Assembly: GCA_021733645.1 (NCBI GenBank)
Contig: JAHREJ010000001.1
Span: 106,609 to 170,608 of the forward strand
DNA length: 64,000 bases
Source of the DNA: Bacillus subtilis subsp. subtilis
GTDB taxonomy: Bacteria > Pseudomonadota > Gammaproteobacteria > Xanthomonadales > Xanthomonadaceae
Direction of reading: 5' to 3'
Shown: positions 11,844 to 19,936 of the stretch, in pieces
Position numbering within the stretch: position 1 is the stretch's first letter
Layout: each line of letters opens with the position of its first letter
Notes under the pieces: generated by a model
What the model was told of the DNA's origin: nothing
Database searches by the model: none
What the model saw: only the letters and a program-made list of their open reading frames with translations
Made by a program: the position numbers and the translations under genes

Positions 11844-12314
11844 ATGTCCGCCCCCCTGTTGAACCTGTATCGCCGCCTGCAGCGCTGGCCTGCCGGCAGC
11901 TGGCTGTTTTCACGCGCGGTGTGCGTCAAGGCACCGTACTTTGCCAGCATTGCCCCGCGCATCACTTTGCTCGAACCGGGCCGCTGCGAGGGCCGCATCG
12001 CGCACCGGCGGCGGGTCACCAACCACATCGGCACCGTGCATGCGATCGCGCTGTGCAACCTGGCCGAACTGACCGCCGGCCTGATGGTGGACGCCTCGCT
12101 GCCGCACGGCATGCGTTGGATTCCCAAGGGCATGGAAGTGCAGTACCTGGCCAAGGCCACCGGCACCCAGCATGCGGTGGCCACGCCGGAACTGCCGATC
12201 GTGGCGGCCGACACCGGCTATGCGCTGCCGGTGAACGTGCAGGTGCGCGACGACGCCGGCACCGCCGTGTTCCAGGCGCGTATCCAGATGTGGGTATCGC
12301 CGGTCAAGCGCTGA
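11844..12314 (+). CDS. DUF4442 hotdog-fold thioesterase-like protein
   Basis: This 156-residue protein resembles DUF4442 hotdog proteins related to PaaI/YiiD thioesterases. The central helix region NHIGTVHAIALCNLAELTAG is the hotdog helix that carries the substrate pocket, followed by strands (GMEVQYLAKATGT, VNVQVRDDAGTAVFQARIQMWV). The start MSAPLLNLYRRLQRWP at 11844 is chosen over an upstream in-frame ATG at 11829 that lies next to the fadE terminator. Its position after fadE suggests acyl-CoA or acyl-ACP metabolism, but the terminator between them implies separate control. Confidence 0.85.
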   Translation: MSAPLLNLYRRLQRWPAGSWLFSRAVCVKAPYFASIAPRITLLEPGRCEGRIAHRRRVTNHIGTVHAIALCNLAELTAGLMVDASLPHGMRWIPKGMEVQYLAKATGTQHAVATPELPIVAADTGYALPVNVQVRDDAGTAVFQARIQMWVSPVKR

Positions 12315-12326
12315 TCGTTGGCGTGC

Positions 12327-12399
12327 AGCCACCCAAGCGGTGGCTAGCGGGACGCCCCTGTGCCGGGGCGTAGCGCCCCGGCACGCGTGGTGGGGCGTC
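12327..12399. repeat. Nested REP-like hairpins between convergent genes
   Basis: Two structures occur. AGCCACC-CAAGC-GGTGGCT lies at 12327-12345. A GTGCCGGGGCG-TAG-CGCCCCGGCAC palindrome (12360-12384) is flanked by the outer arms GACGCCCC (12351-12358) and GGGGCGTC (12392-12399). They lie exactly between the 3' ends of two convergent genes. This is typical of intergenic REP elements in Stenotrophomonas, which can also act as bidirectional terminators or mRNA stabilisers. Confidence 0.7.
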
Positions 12400-12756
12400 T
12401 CAGGCCGGCACCATCCACCACGCGGCCACGGCCAGCAGTGCCGGCACCGCCTGGATGAAGAAGATGCGCTTGTTGACGCTGTATGCCCCATAGCAGCCGG
12501 CCACGATCACGCAGCCCAGCATGAAGTTCACCAGCATCGGCAGATGGTCGAACAGGCCCCACGCCAGGCCTGCCGCCAGGAAGCCGTTGTACAGGCCCTG
12601 GTTGGCCGCCAGCACGCGGGTGGTTTCGGCCTTCTCCGGCGTATTGCGGAAGGTCTTCAACCCCAGCGGCCTGGTCCACAGGAACATTTCCAGGACCAGG
12701 AAGTACACGTGCAGCAGGGCGACCAGCAGGGTCAGGGACAGTGCGATCCAATACAT
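12400..12756 (-). CDS. DUF1304 small integral membrane protein
   Basis: 118 residues with four hydrophobic helices (starting MYWIALSLTLLVALLHVYFL), matching the DUF1304 family in length and in the conserved FRNTPEKAETTRVLAANQGLYNGFLAAGL-type block (first helix LHVYF, then NQGLYNG). The function of the family is unknown. It lies 28 bp downstream of the MFS transporter on the same strand and may be co-transcribed with it. Confidence 0.9.
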   Translation of the reverse strand: MYWIALSLTLLVALLHVYFLVLEMFLWTRPLGLKTFRNTPEKAETTRVLAANQGLYNGFLAAGLAWGLFDHLPMLVNFMLGCVIVAGCYGAYSVNKRIFFIQAVPALLAVAAWWMVPA

Positions 12757-12784
12757 GGGCAGGCCTCGGGGTGATCGGTGCAGC

Positions 12785-14110
12785 TTACTCCGGACGTTCG
12801 GCCGGCAGCTTCTTTTCTTCGCGCAACAGGCCGAAGGCGGCCGCGGTCATGGCCCCGGCCACCAGCAGGCCGCCGGCGAACACCGCATGCGAGCCGAACA
12901 GCGACAGCCCCTTGTGCACCCAGGCGAAGGTCAGGTCGGCGCCGCGGTAGACCACCGTGTCGATCGCCGCGCCGGCCTTGTAGCGCCACTGGCGGTCCAC
13001 ACGGGTGTAGATCGTCTCGCGCGCCGGCTTGGCCAGCGAGAACTCGCTGGCGCGGGTCATCACCTGCACCATCGCCACCAGCATCGGCAGCGGCGAGGCG
13101 GCCAGCACCGAGAAACCAACGATGATCGCAAAGCCGGGGATCAGCAGCGCCGGGGCGATGCCATGCCGGGACAGCAGCCAGCGGGTCAGCCCCAGTTGCA
13201 GCAGCAGGGTGAGCGCGTTGACCGCCAGGTCCACGCGCGAGAAAAACGCGGTGCTGGCTGCCGGGTCGGTGTACAGCCGGCGCACGATCGAGGCCTGCTC
13301 GTTGTACAGCAGCGTCCCTACCCCCACGCCGAACAGCACCAGCACCGCCAGCCAGCGCAACAACGGCTCGCGCACGATCAGCTTCAGGCCATCGAGCACG
13401 CTGCCACCCATCGGGGTTTCACCCGAGATGAGCTGCTGCTCCTGCTCGCGCGCCACGGCCCACAGCCGCAGCCGCCAGATACAGACCAGGCAGACCGTGA
13501 GGAACCCCGCCGAAACCAGCATCAGGTTGGCGATGCCCACCCGCTGCACCAGCGCCGAGGTGATGACCGGGCCGAGGAACGCGCCGATGGTGCCGGCTGC
13601 GCCGATGTAGCCGTACACCGCGCGCGCCTGGGCATTGGAGAACACATCGGCCATGAAGCTCCAGAACACCGCCACCGCGAACAGGTTGAACACCGCGGCC
13701 CAGAAGAAAAATGCCATGCCGCGCCCGGGCACGCCACTGTCAAACAGCACGTAGAAGCCCAGCAGCGAGACGATGAACAGGCTGTACACCGCCGGCAGGA
13801 ACACCCGCCGCGGATAGCGGCTCACCACCGCCCCGTACAACGGCTGCAGCACCAGCATGATGAAAAACACGCAGGTGAACAGGAACTGCAGGACGAAGTC
13901 CTTCAGCGCGATGCCATGACCGGCGAACCAGCCGATCAGCGCCGCCGGGAACACCGTTTCCAGGTCGGCCGACGCGGCCATCGCCTCGCGCACCGGGCGC
14001 AGCACGTAGTAGCCACTGAGCAGGCAGAAGAAGTAGACCGAGGCCCAGATCAACGGCGGCGACTGCCGCAACGCCTGGCGCAGGCCAGACCGCACCGGCA
14101 CCGTACTCAT
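12785..14110 (-). CDS. MFS-type transporter (12 membrane segments)
   Basis: A 441-residue hydrophobic protein with about twelve membrane helices. The N-terminal part (SVYFFCLLSGYYVLRPVREAM) and GRGMAFFFWAAVFNLFAVAVFWSFMADVF resemble the NTP/NDP-translocase-like branch of the major facilitator superfamily, common in xanthomonads as 'MFS transporter'. The substrate is unknown. I start at the ATG at 14110 (MSTVPVRSGLRQALRQ); the frame is open 44 codons further upstream, but that part lacks helices and runs into the divergent promoter region. Confidence 0.85.
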   Translation of the reverse strand: MSTVPVRSGLRQALRQSPPLIWASVYFFCLLSGYYVLRPVREAMAASADLETVFPAALIGWFAGHGIALKDFVLQFLFTCVFFIMLVLQPLYGAVVSRYPRRVFLPAVYSLFIVSLLGFYVLFDSGVPGRGMAFFFWAAVFNLFAVAVFWSFMADVFSNAQARAVYGYIGAAGTIGAFLGPVITSALVQRVGIANLMLVSAGFLTVCLVCIWRLRLWAVAREQEQQLISGETPMGGSVLDGLKLIVREPLLRWLAVLVLFGVGVGTLLYNEQASIVRRLYTDPAASTAFFSRVDLAVNALTLLLQLGLTRWLLSRHGIAPALLIPGFAIIVGFSVLAASPLPMLVAMVQVMTRASEFSLAKPARETIYTRVDRQWRYKAGAAIDTVVYRGADLTFAWVHKGLSLFGSHAVFAGGLLVAGAMTAAAFGLLREEKKLPAERPE

Positions 14111-14312
14111 GGCAGCCACTCCCCGCACAGGCAGCGTTGCAACGGCGGCATTGGGGACACTCCGGGCAGCAAAGCGCGCAAGGTAAACGATGCACCGCAA
14201 CATCGCCAGCCTTGGGCCGTGCCGGACCACGCAACACGGCATGGCACGGGCCGATGTCGCCAGCGGCCGGCGGGCGGCCTATGCTCGGCAGCGACACCGT
14301 CGGGGAGCGGCC

Positions 14313-15905
14313 ATGTACGACTACATCATCATCGGCGCCGGATCGGCCGGCTGCGTGTTGGCCAACCGCCTCAGCGCCGACCCACGCTGCAAGGTACTGC
14401 TGCTGGAGGCCGGGCCGCGCGACCGCAACCCCTTCATCCACATGCCGGCCGGGCTGGCCCGGCTGGTCAACAACCGGCGCATCAACTGGAACCTGGACAC
14501 CGAACCGGAGCCGACGCTGGACGGACGCCGGCTGTGGTGGCCGCGCGGCAAGGTGCTGGGCGGCTCCAGTTCGATCAATGCCATGTGCTACGTACGCGGC
14601 GTGCCCGCCGACTACGACGACTGGGCCGCCGCCGGTGCCACCGGCTGGGACTGGCAGCAGGTGCTGCCGTGGTTCCTGCACAGCGAAGCCAACAGCCGCG
14701 GCCGCAGCGCCCTGCACGGCGATGCCGGGCCACTGTCGGTGGACGACCTGCGCCACCACAACCCCTTGTCCGATGCCTTCCTCGACGCGGCCGTACAGGC
14801 CGGCCATGACCGCAACGATGACTTCAACGGCACCGCACAGCTGGGCGTGGGCCTGTACCAGGTAACCCAGCGCGAGGGTGCGCGCTGTTCGACTGCCACC
14901 GCGTACCTGCGCCCTGCGCGCGGCCGACGCAACCTCACCGTGCTGACCGGCGCGCGCGCCACCGCGCTGAACGTCCAGGGCGACACCGCCACCGGGGTGT
15001 TTTTTGCCCGGGGTCGGCAACACCGGTATGCGGCGGCCAGCACGGAGGTGATCCTCAGCGCAGGGGCGATCCACTCGCCGCAGCTGCTGATGTTGTCCGG
15101 GATCGGCGCGGCCACGGCGCTGCGGGCGCATGGCATCGGCGTGCGCGCCGACCTGCCCGGGGTCGGCGCCAACCTGCAGGATCATCTGGACATCTGCACC
15201 CTGGTCCACACCCATCCGGGCGTGAGTTATGACCGCAGCAACCAGGCGCGCATCGCGGTGGACTACTTCCTGCGCGGTCGCCGTGGCGCCGGCACCAGCA
15301 ACATCGCCGAGGCCGGCGGCTTTGCGCGCTCACCGCTGGCCGGCGATGCACGCGCCGACGTGCAGTTCCACTTCGTGCCGGCCATGCTCGACAACCACGG
15401 CCGCCACCGCCTGGCCGGCGATGGCTACACCCTGCATGCCTGTGCGCTGCACCCGCGCAGCCGGGGCCGGATCAGCCTGCGCGATGCCGACCCGGCCTCG
15501 CCGCCGCGGATCCAGGCCAACTACCTCAGCGACGCCGAGGGGGCCGACCTGGCGATGATGAAGAACTGCGTGCGGATGTCTGCCGAGATCCTGCGCCAGC
15601 CGGCGTTCGACCGTTGGCGCGGCGCGCCGATCTTCCCACCACGGCCGGATCTGGACGATGCGGCACTCACGGCCTTCATCCGCGCCAAGGCCGAGACCAT
15701 CTATCACCCGGTCGGCACCTGCACGATGGGTACCCATTCCCAGGCCGTGGTGGACCCGCAGCTGCGTGTGCATGGCGTGCGCCGGCTGCGGGTGGTGGAC
15801 GCTTCGGTGATGCCCCGCCTGGTCAGCGGCAACACCAACGCGCCAACCATCATGCTGGCCGAACGCGCCGCGCAATGGATCATCGACGACGCCCGTACAA
15901 GCTGA
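14313..15905 (+). CDS. GMC-family FAD-dependent oxidoreductase (choline/alcohol dehydrogenase type)
   Basis: A 530-residue glucose-methanol-choline oxidoreductase. The N-terminal FAD-binding motif is YIIIGAGSAGCVLANRLS. The first GMC signature region is WPRGKVLGGSSSINAMCYVRG and the second includes GAIHSPQLLMLSGIG. The C-terminal active-site region contains the conserved histidine and asparagine (YHPVGTCTMG, VSGNTNAPTIMLAERAA). The enzyme oxidises an alcohol to an aldehyde. It resembles BetA/AlkJ, but no betaine genes are nearby, so the substrate is left open. A GGGGAG ribosome site precedes the ATG at 14313. Confidence 0.92.
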   Translation: MYDYIIIGAGSAGCVLANRLSADPRCKVLLLEAGPRDRNPFIHMPAGLARLVNNRRINWNLDTEPEPTLDGRRLWWPRGKVLGGSSSINAMCYVRGVPADYDDWAAAGATGWDWQQVLPWFLHSEANSRGRSALHGDAGPLSVDDLRHHNPLSDAFLDAAVQAGHDRNDDFNGTAQLGVGLYQVTQREGARCSTATAYLRPARGRRNLTVLTGARATALNVQGDTATGVFFARGRQHRYAAASTEVILSAGAIHSPQLLMLSGIGAATALRAHGIGVRADLPGVGANLQDHLDICTLVHTHPGVSYDRSNQARIAVDYFLRGRRGAGTSNIAEAGGFARSPLAGDARADVQFHFVPAMLDNHGRHRLAGDGYTLHACALHPRSRGRISLRDADPASPPRIQANYLSDAEGADLAMMKNCVRMSAEILRQPAFDRWRGAPIFPPRPDLDDAALTAFIRAKAETIYHPVGTCTMGTHSQAVVDPQLRVHGVRRLRVVDASVMPRLVSGNTNAPTIMLAERAAQWIIDDARTS

Positions 15906-15997
15906 ACAGGGCTGCGCCGCGCGGCCCGGCACCGGGCCGGGCAGGCAATGCAAAAACCGCGCCTTTTCAACCAGATACGCATTCATCTTCGCTTGGT

Positions 15998-16027
15998 TTG
16001 TGCAATCAGGAAAAGCGGCGCTAGAAT
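15998..16027 (+). promoter_or_regulatory. Candidate sigma70 promoter of the serine hydrolase gene
   Basis: TTGTGC (15998-16003) and TAGAAT (16022-16027) are 18 bp apart in a locally AT-rich gap, placing the start of transcription about 27 bp before the ATG at 16060. TTGGTT at 15993 is an alternative -35. Confidence 0.45.
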
Positions 16028-16059
16028 CAGCCACAGCAGTTGCGCACGGGTCCCACACG

Positions 16060-17448
16060 ATGAATCAGAACAGCAGGCGTCGCCCGATCCGTTCGGCGGC
16101 CACCGGGTTGCTGGGCATGTTGATGCCCATCGCGATGTCTTCCACTGCGCAGACCTCCAGTGCTGCGCCGCCCGCGTTCCCGGTCAACATCGAAAATACC
16201 GCTGCGATCGCGCACACCCAGCCGGCCGCCTATCGCACCACGGCTGCCGGGGCCCAGGTGTTGCCGCCGGCGCAGGGCTTCAATGTGGCCGCGATCGAAT
16301 CGATGGCCCAGCAGCTCACCTACGGCGAGCGCGTGCCGGGCATGGCCGTGGCCATCGTCCAGGGCGGTCGCGTGCTCAGCGCGCGCGGCTATGGCGTCAC
16401 CGACGTCAACAACCCGCAGATGGTCGATGCGCACACCGTGTTCCGGCTGGCGTCGCTGTCCAAGGCCTTCGCCGGCACCATGGCCGGCCTGCTGGTCAAC
16501 GATGGCACGCTGCGCTGGGACAGCAAGGTCACCGACTATGTGCCCGGCTTCCAGTTGAGCTCGCCCGAAGCCACCGAACGGCTCACCGTGGCCGACCTGC
16601 TCAGCCACCGCGTCGGCCTGCCCTACAACGCCTATGACCGCGACGTGGAAGCCAACGCCGAGTACTACACGCTCACCCACAAGCTGGCCTCGACCTCGCT
16701 CAAGTGCCTGCCGGGCGACTGCTATGCCTACCAGAACGTGGCCTTCAGCCTGATCGGCGATGTGGTCTACGCCGCCTCTGGCAGCTTCTATGAGCAGTCG
16801 GTGGAACGCCGCCTGTTCAAGCCGCTGGGCATGGACGATGCCAGCCTGGGCCTGGCCGGCATCCAGGCCAGTTCGCGCTGGGCGCGCCCGCATGTGCGCA
16901 GCCGCAACGGCTGGGTGTCTCTCAATCCCAAGCCCACCTATTACCGCCTGGCACCGGCTGCGGGCGTCAACGCCAGTGCCAGCGACATGGCGCAGTGGCT
17001 GCTGGCGCACACCGGCCACCGCCCCGACGTGCTGCCCGCGCCGCTGCTGGCCACGCTGCACTCGACCCTGATCAATACACCCGGCGAGATGCGCTCGGGC
17101 TGGCGCCGCGAGCGCCTGCACTCGGCCGGTTACGCACTGGGCTGGCGCAACTTCGACTACGCCGGCCACGAAGTGGTCTTCCACGCCGGCGCCGTGCAGG
17201 GGTATCGCGGCCTGGTCGCGCTGGTGCCCGAGCGTGACCTCGGCATCGCCATCATGTGGAACGGCGAAAGCAGCCTGCCCAGCGGCCTGCTGCCCACCAT
17301 CCTGGACCAGGCGATGGGCCTGCCGACGCAGCGCTGGCTGGATGTGGACACCGACTTTGGCAGTGACAGCCTGATGGCCGAAGACGCCGCACCGGCGAGC
17401 AAGCGCAAGGGCGTCTCGTCCAATCGCGCGGTGGCCTCGCCGCGCTGA
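16060..17448 (+). CDS. Beta-lactamase-family serine hydrolase (class C-like), exported
   Basis: A 462-residue exported protein of the beta-lactamase/DD-peptidase-like hydrolase family (Pfam Beta-lactamase). A signal peptide (GLLGMLMPIAMSSTAQTSSA) precedes the domain. Active-site motifs: SLSK in VFRLASLSKAF (SxxK nucleophile), YQN in CYAYQNVAF (YxN), and HAG in VVFHAGAVQGY (in place of KTG, as in class C-like esterases and peptidases). This combination is commoner in peptidases and esterases such as EstB or Pab87-type enzymes than in true AmpC, so resistance should not be assumed. The Ala/Ser-rich C-terminal tail is unusual. The start at 16060 is preferred over 16000, which overlaps the promoter. 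Confidence 0.88.
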   Translation: MNQNSRRRPIRSAATGLLGMLMPIAMSSTAQTSSAAPPAFPVNIENTAAIAHTQPAAYRTTAAGAQVLPPAQGFNVAAIESMAQQLTYGERVPGMAVAIVQGGRVLSARGYGVTDVNNPQMVDAHTVFRLASLSKAFAGTMAGLLVNDGTLRWDSKVTDYVPGFQLSSPEATERLTVADLLSHRVGLPYNAYDRDVEANAEYYTLTHKLASTSLKCLPGDCYAYQNVAFSLIGDVVYAASGSFYEQSVERRLFKPLGMDDASLGLAGIQASSRWARPHVRSRNGWVSLNPKPTYYRLAPAAGVNASASDMAQWLLAHTGHRPDVLPAPLLATLHSTLINTPGEMRSGWRRERLHSAGYALGWRNFDYAGHEVVFHAGAVQGYRGLVALVPERDLGIAIMWNGESSLPSGLLPTILDQAMGLPTQRWLDVDTDFGSDSLMAEDAAPASKRKGVSSNRAVASPR

Positions 17449-17473
17449 GGGTCGCGTTGGCAGCAATCGAAAC

Positions 17474-17498
17474 GGCGGCCGGTTGGCCGCCTTTTTTT
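17474..17498 (+). terminator. Rho-independent terminator after the serine hydrolase gene
   Basis: GGCGGCC-GGTT-GGCCGCC is followed by seven T. Confidence 0.92.
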
Positions 17499-17661
17499 GT
17501 CCGAACCCATCCAGCCGCGCCGTGACGGGGGGAGCCACCTCATGGGGGGCTGCGCAACGCCTGCGAAGCTCGCGGCCAATCGGCCGACCACTGACCGCGT
17601 CGAGCACAGCATGCACCGCATGGAGCCGGCCAGCGCCGACACTACCGAGCACGACGCAAGT

Positions 17662-17750
17662 GCGGCAGCGGCAGCGGCTGCGGCTGCGGCTGCGGCTGCG
17701 GCTGCGGCTGCGGCAGCGGCAGCGGCTGCCGAGCGTGGCTCGGCGCTACC
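17662..17750. repeat. GCNGCN hexamer array abutting a GTAG-type REP hairpin
   Basis: The gap 17499-17937 holds no gene I can support. From about 17662 to 17728 it consists of tandem GGCTGC units flanked on both sides by GGCAGC units; any reading frame gives only poly-alanine. The array runs straight into GCCGAGC-GTG-GCTCGGC (17728-17744), followed by GCTAC, which on the minus strand reads GTAG plus hairpin, the form of the Stenotrophomonas SMAG/REP element. The hexamer copy number is probably variable between strains. Confidence 0.75.
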
Positions 17751-17776
17751 CATCCGCACACGGGAAACGGTGCAGG

Positions 17777-17810
17777 GCGTACAGGGACGTAGTCACCGCG
17801 TGTCCCGGCC
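17777..17810 (-). repeat. Truncated copy of the palindromic 53-nt-core repeat
   Basis: On the minus strand, 17801-17777 matches the first 25 nt of the core of the two full repeats near 57.8 and 58.4 kb at about 19 of 25 positions. As in those copies, GGGAC (17806-17802) immediately precedes it. The second half and the right arm are missing. It is a degenerate or truncated relative, again beside a hexanucleotide array. Confidence 0.5.
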
Positions 17811-17872
17811 AAGGCCACCCGGCTCCCTCCCACCGATCGCAACCGAAACGCCAGGCACAAAACGGCGCCCAT

Positions 17873-17914
17873 AAAAAAACCCCCTCCCCGCTGGGCTGCC
17901 AGGGAAGGGGGTTT
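17873..17914 (-). terminator. Rho-independent terminator of the histone-like gene
   Basis: Read on the minus strand, a AAACCCCCTTCCC arm pairs with GGGGAGGGGGTTT and is followed by a T run (seven A on the plus strand at 17873-17879). It lies about 25 bp after the stop codon at 17938. Confidence 0.85.
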
Positions 17915-17937
17915 CAGTTACGGCATCGGGAACTGCG

Positions 17938-18513
17938 TTAGATCAGCGGTGCCGGGGTTGCCGGCAGGGCGACCGGAGCGGCCTTCTTCTTGCGAACGGC
18001 CGGCTTACGCTTTGCAACCTTCTTCACCGCTTTCTTGGCAGCCGCCTTCTTGGCCGGAGCCTTGCGCGCGGTCGCCTTCTTCGCGGCAGCCTTCTTGGCT
18101 ACCTTGCGGACGGCCTTCTTGGCCGTCTTCTTTACGGCTTTCTTGGCGGTCTTCTTGGTCGCCTTCTTGGCCGTGGCCTTCTTGGCTACCTTGCGGACGG
18201 CTTTCTTGGCGGTCTTCTTGGCGGCGGCCTTCTTGGCAACCTTGCGGACTGCCTTCTTCGCCGTCTTCTTCACTGCCTTCTTCGCGGTCTTCTTGGCGGC
18301 GGCCTTCTTGGCAACCTTGCGGACTGCCTTCTTCGCCGTCTTCTTCACTGCCTTGCGGGCGGTCGCCTTCTTGGCTGCCTTCTTCACCGTCTTCTTGGCA
18401 GCCGCCTTCTTGGCTACCTTCTTCACGGCCTTCTTGGCAGCGGCTTTCTTGGCTACCTTCTTGACGGCCTTTTTGGCGGCCGGCTTTTTCTTCGCAGCTT
18501 TCTTGGTTGCCAT
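17938..18513 (-). CDS. Histone H1-like Lys/Ala-rich DNA-binding protein
   Basis: A 191-residue protein made almost wholly of KKAAKK-, KKAVRKVAKK- and KKTAKKAV-type repeats from MATKKAAKKKPAAKK to a short neutral tail (ALPATPAPLI). It resembles the C-terminal domain of eukaryotic H1, Chlamydia Hc2 and Pseudomonas AlgP. Such proteins bind DNA without sequence specificity and compact the nucleoid. The repeats are near-identical at the DNA level, so the length is likely to vary between strains by recombination. The ribosome site GAGGAG lies 9 bp before the ATG. A long gene-less region lies upstream. Confidence 0.9.
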   Translation of the reverse strand: MATKKAAKKKPAAKKAVKKVAKKAAAKKAVKKVAKKAAAKKTVKKAAKKATARKAVKKTAKKAVRKVAKKAAAKKTAKKAVKKTAKKAVRKVAKKAAAKKTAKKAVRKVAKKATAKKATKKTAKKAVKKTAKKAVRKVAKKAAAKKATARKAPAKKAAAKKAVKKVAKRKPAVRKKKAAPVALPATPAPLI

Positions 18514-19401
18514 GGGATGGCTCCTCGTCAGTGATCTATGGAGTGGAAACGCCCAGGTAAAGCAAACCCGCAGTGCGGCATCGCGGGGACCGCCGTCGCG
18601 TCAAGCGCGTCGTGACGGATACGGGGATACCCGCCGCAGACGGCCGGGCAGGTATCCAATGGAAAGGGGTCTTGCGGTTCGCCAAGGGTAGGCAAGCCGT
18701 CTCCACCGTCTTCTGACGCGAGGTGGATGTCCAGGTTGTGCTTCGCGACTGGATGTCGATTCTGCTCACTCTGTTCGCAGCAAGGTCTGCTGTGGCGAAA
18801 CCTAATCACGCTTTTTTTCACTGTCAACAACCCCGGCGAAAAATTTTCACATGGAGCGCCTCCGCAACGGCACCCCTGCCCCCTCCGCGACCGTCGCCAA
18901 CGGTGTGCGATGGCACCGTCCGCGCGCCATCGCGACGCCCCGAACGTGCCAGGCACGAAAAGAAAAACACTTAAAAGAAGCACTTTCGCATTGACAGCGC
19001 GCACGCACCCGCCACGCAACGGCGCGGCTTCGCACGCACCGGCGCGTGCGCCCGCGCCTCCCCACACGGCAGCCAAACAGAGGCAAAAACTTTTCACATC
19101 CGCAATCGCTTTTTGCCACTCGATTTGCACAAATGCGCAAACTTTCGGACCGCCGCGACCGCTTCGTTGCACCCGGTCCGCTGCGTCGCACGCACCGTGC
19201 AGGACGGTCGCGTTGCCATCGGGTGCGCGCGCGACGCTCCCCGGATGCGGCTCATGACCAACGCAAAGCGCGACCCAACCGTTCCGCATGAGCGTCCGGG
19301 GTGATCGCAACGGGCCGGGTCACCGGGCCGTTTTCATCACGCATGGATAACAGCAGCGGCACGCCGCTGCGCCTGCGCACCGTGCCAGCCACCTGGCGGC
19401 C
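18514..19401. other. About 0.9-kb gene-less region upstream of the histone-like gene
   Basis: I see no credible coding frame here. It contains two copies of an A/T-tract element, AAAAATTTTCACAT (18839-18852) and AAAAACTTTTCACAT (19085-19099), about 245 bp apart in the same orientation. The first lies just upstream of the histone-gene promoter (on the minus strand). Near 19315-19340 a weak hairpin (AACGG-GCC / GGG-CCGTT) is followed by TTTT. The region could hold a long leader, nucleoid-protein sites or an unannotated small RNA; none is proven. Confidence 0.5.
18799..18827 (-). promoter_or_regulatory. Promoter of the histone-like gene
   Basis: On the minus strand a perfect -35 TTGACA (18827-18822) is followed by a 17-bp spacer containing seven A and by TAGGTT (18804-18799). 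Transcription would start near 18792, giving a leader of about 280 nt before the ATG at 18513. Confidence 0.55.
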
Positions 19402-19429
19402 AAAAAAAAACGGCCGCACAAGGCGGCCG
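19402..19429 (-). terminator. Rho-independent terminator of gcvH
   Basis: On the minus strand CGGCCGC-CTTGT-GCGGCCG is followed by nine T (plus-strand A run 19402-19410), 22 bp after the gcvH stop. Confidence 0.92.
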
Positions 19430-19450
19430 TTCTTCTCGATCCGGTGACGA

Positions 19451-19846
19451 TCAGTGGTCGTCGTTTTCCAGCAGCTCGGCGTATTCGTCCGGGCCCAGCA
19501 GATCGTTCAACTCGTCGTTGGCCGAGAATTCGACCACGTAGATCCAGCCGTCGCCGTAGGCATCTTCGTTGATGGTTTCCGGCTTGTCCGACAGCGCTTC
19601 GTTGACTTCGACCACGGTGCCGGTGATCGGGCTGTACACGTCCGAGGCGGCCTTGACCGACTCGACCACGGCGGCCTGCTGGCCCGCCTTCACTTCGTCG
19701 CCCACCGCCGGCAGTTCAACGTACACCAGGTCGCCAAGCAGGCCCTGGGCGTGGTCGGAAATACCGACGGTGACGCGACCATTGCCTTCAACGCGTGCCC
19801 ACTCGTGGGACTTGAGGAATTTGAGGTCGCCGGGGATCTCGCTCAT
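19451..19846 (-). CDS. gcvH: Glycine cleavage system H protein
   Basis: This 131-residue lipoyl carrier shuttles the methylamine intermediate between the P, T and L proteins of glycine cleavage. The lipoylation lysine lies in [15 protein letters not shown], and the glycine-rich [10 protein letters not shown] follows as expected. Length is normal. It lies 90 bp downstream of gcvT on the same strand and ends at a strong terminator. gcvP is not next to these genes. Confidence 0.97.
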   Translation of the reverse strand: MSEIPGDLKFLKSHEWARVEGNGRVTVGISDHAQGLLGDLVYVELPAVGDEVKAGQQAAVVESVKAASDVYSPITGTVVEVNEALSDKPETINEDAYGDGWIYVVEFSANDELNDLLGPDEYAELLENDDH

Positions 19847-19936
19847 GGGACTGCTCCGAGGAATATCAGGGGGTCAAGAAACGGGGGTAGTGTAACCACC
19901 GGCGCCGACCACTGACAGGTCGGCGCCGGGAAAAAA

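Noticed and set aside
12521..14809. A 762-codon plus-strand frame opposite the MFS transporter
   Set aside because: Composition (Gln/His/Arg-rich) is that of an antisense frame; the opposite strand codes a protein with about twelve membrane helices.
16060..17448. AmpC-type cephalosporinase
   Set aside because: SLSK and YQN are present but the KTG box is replaced by HAG and the protein is longer than AmpC; a peptidase or esterase of the same fold is more likely.
17497..17874. A 125-codon plus-strand frame with poly-alanine
   Set aside because: It begins in the T run of a terminator and is open only because of the GGCTGC array; no ribosome site or recognisable sequence.
18727..19257. A 176-codon frame in the gap upstream of the histone-like gene
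   Set aside because: Arg/Cys/Pro-rich composition typical of a spurious frame; no start signal and it crosses the promoter of the histone-like gene.
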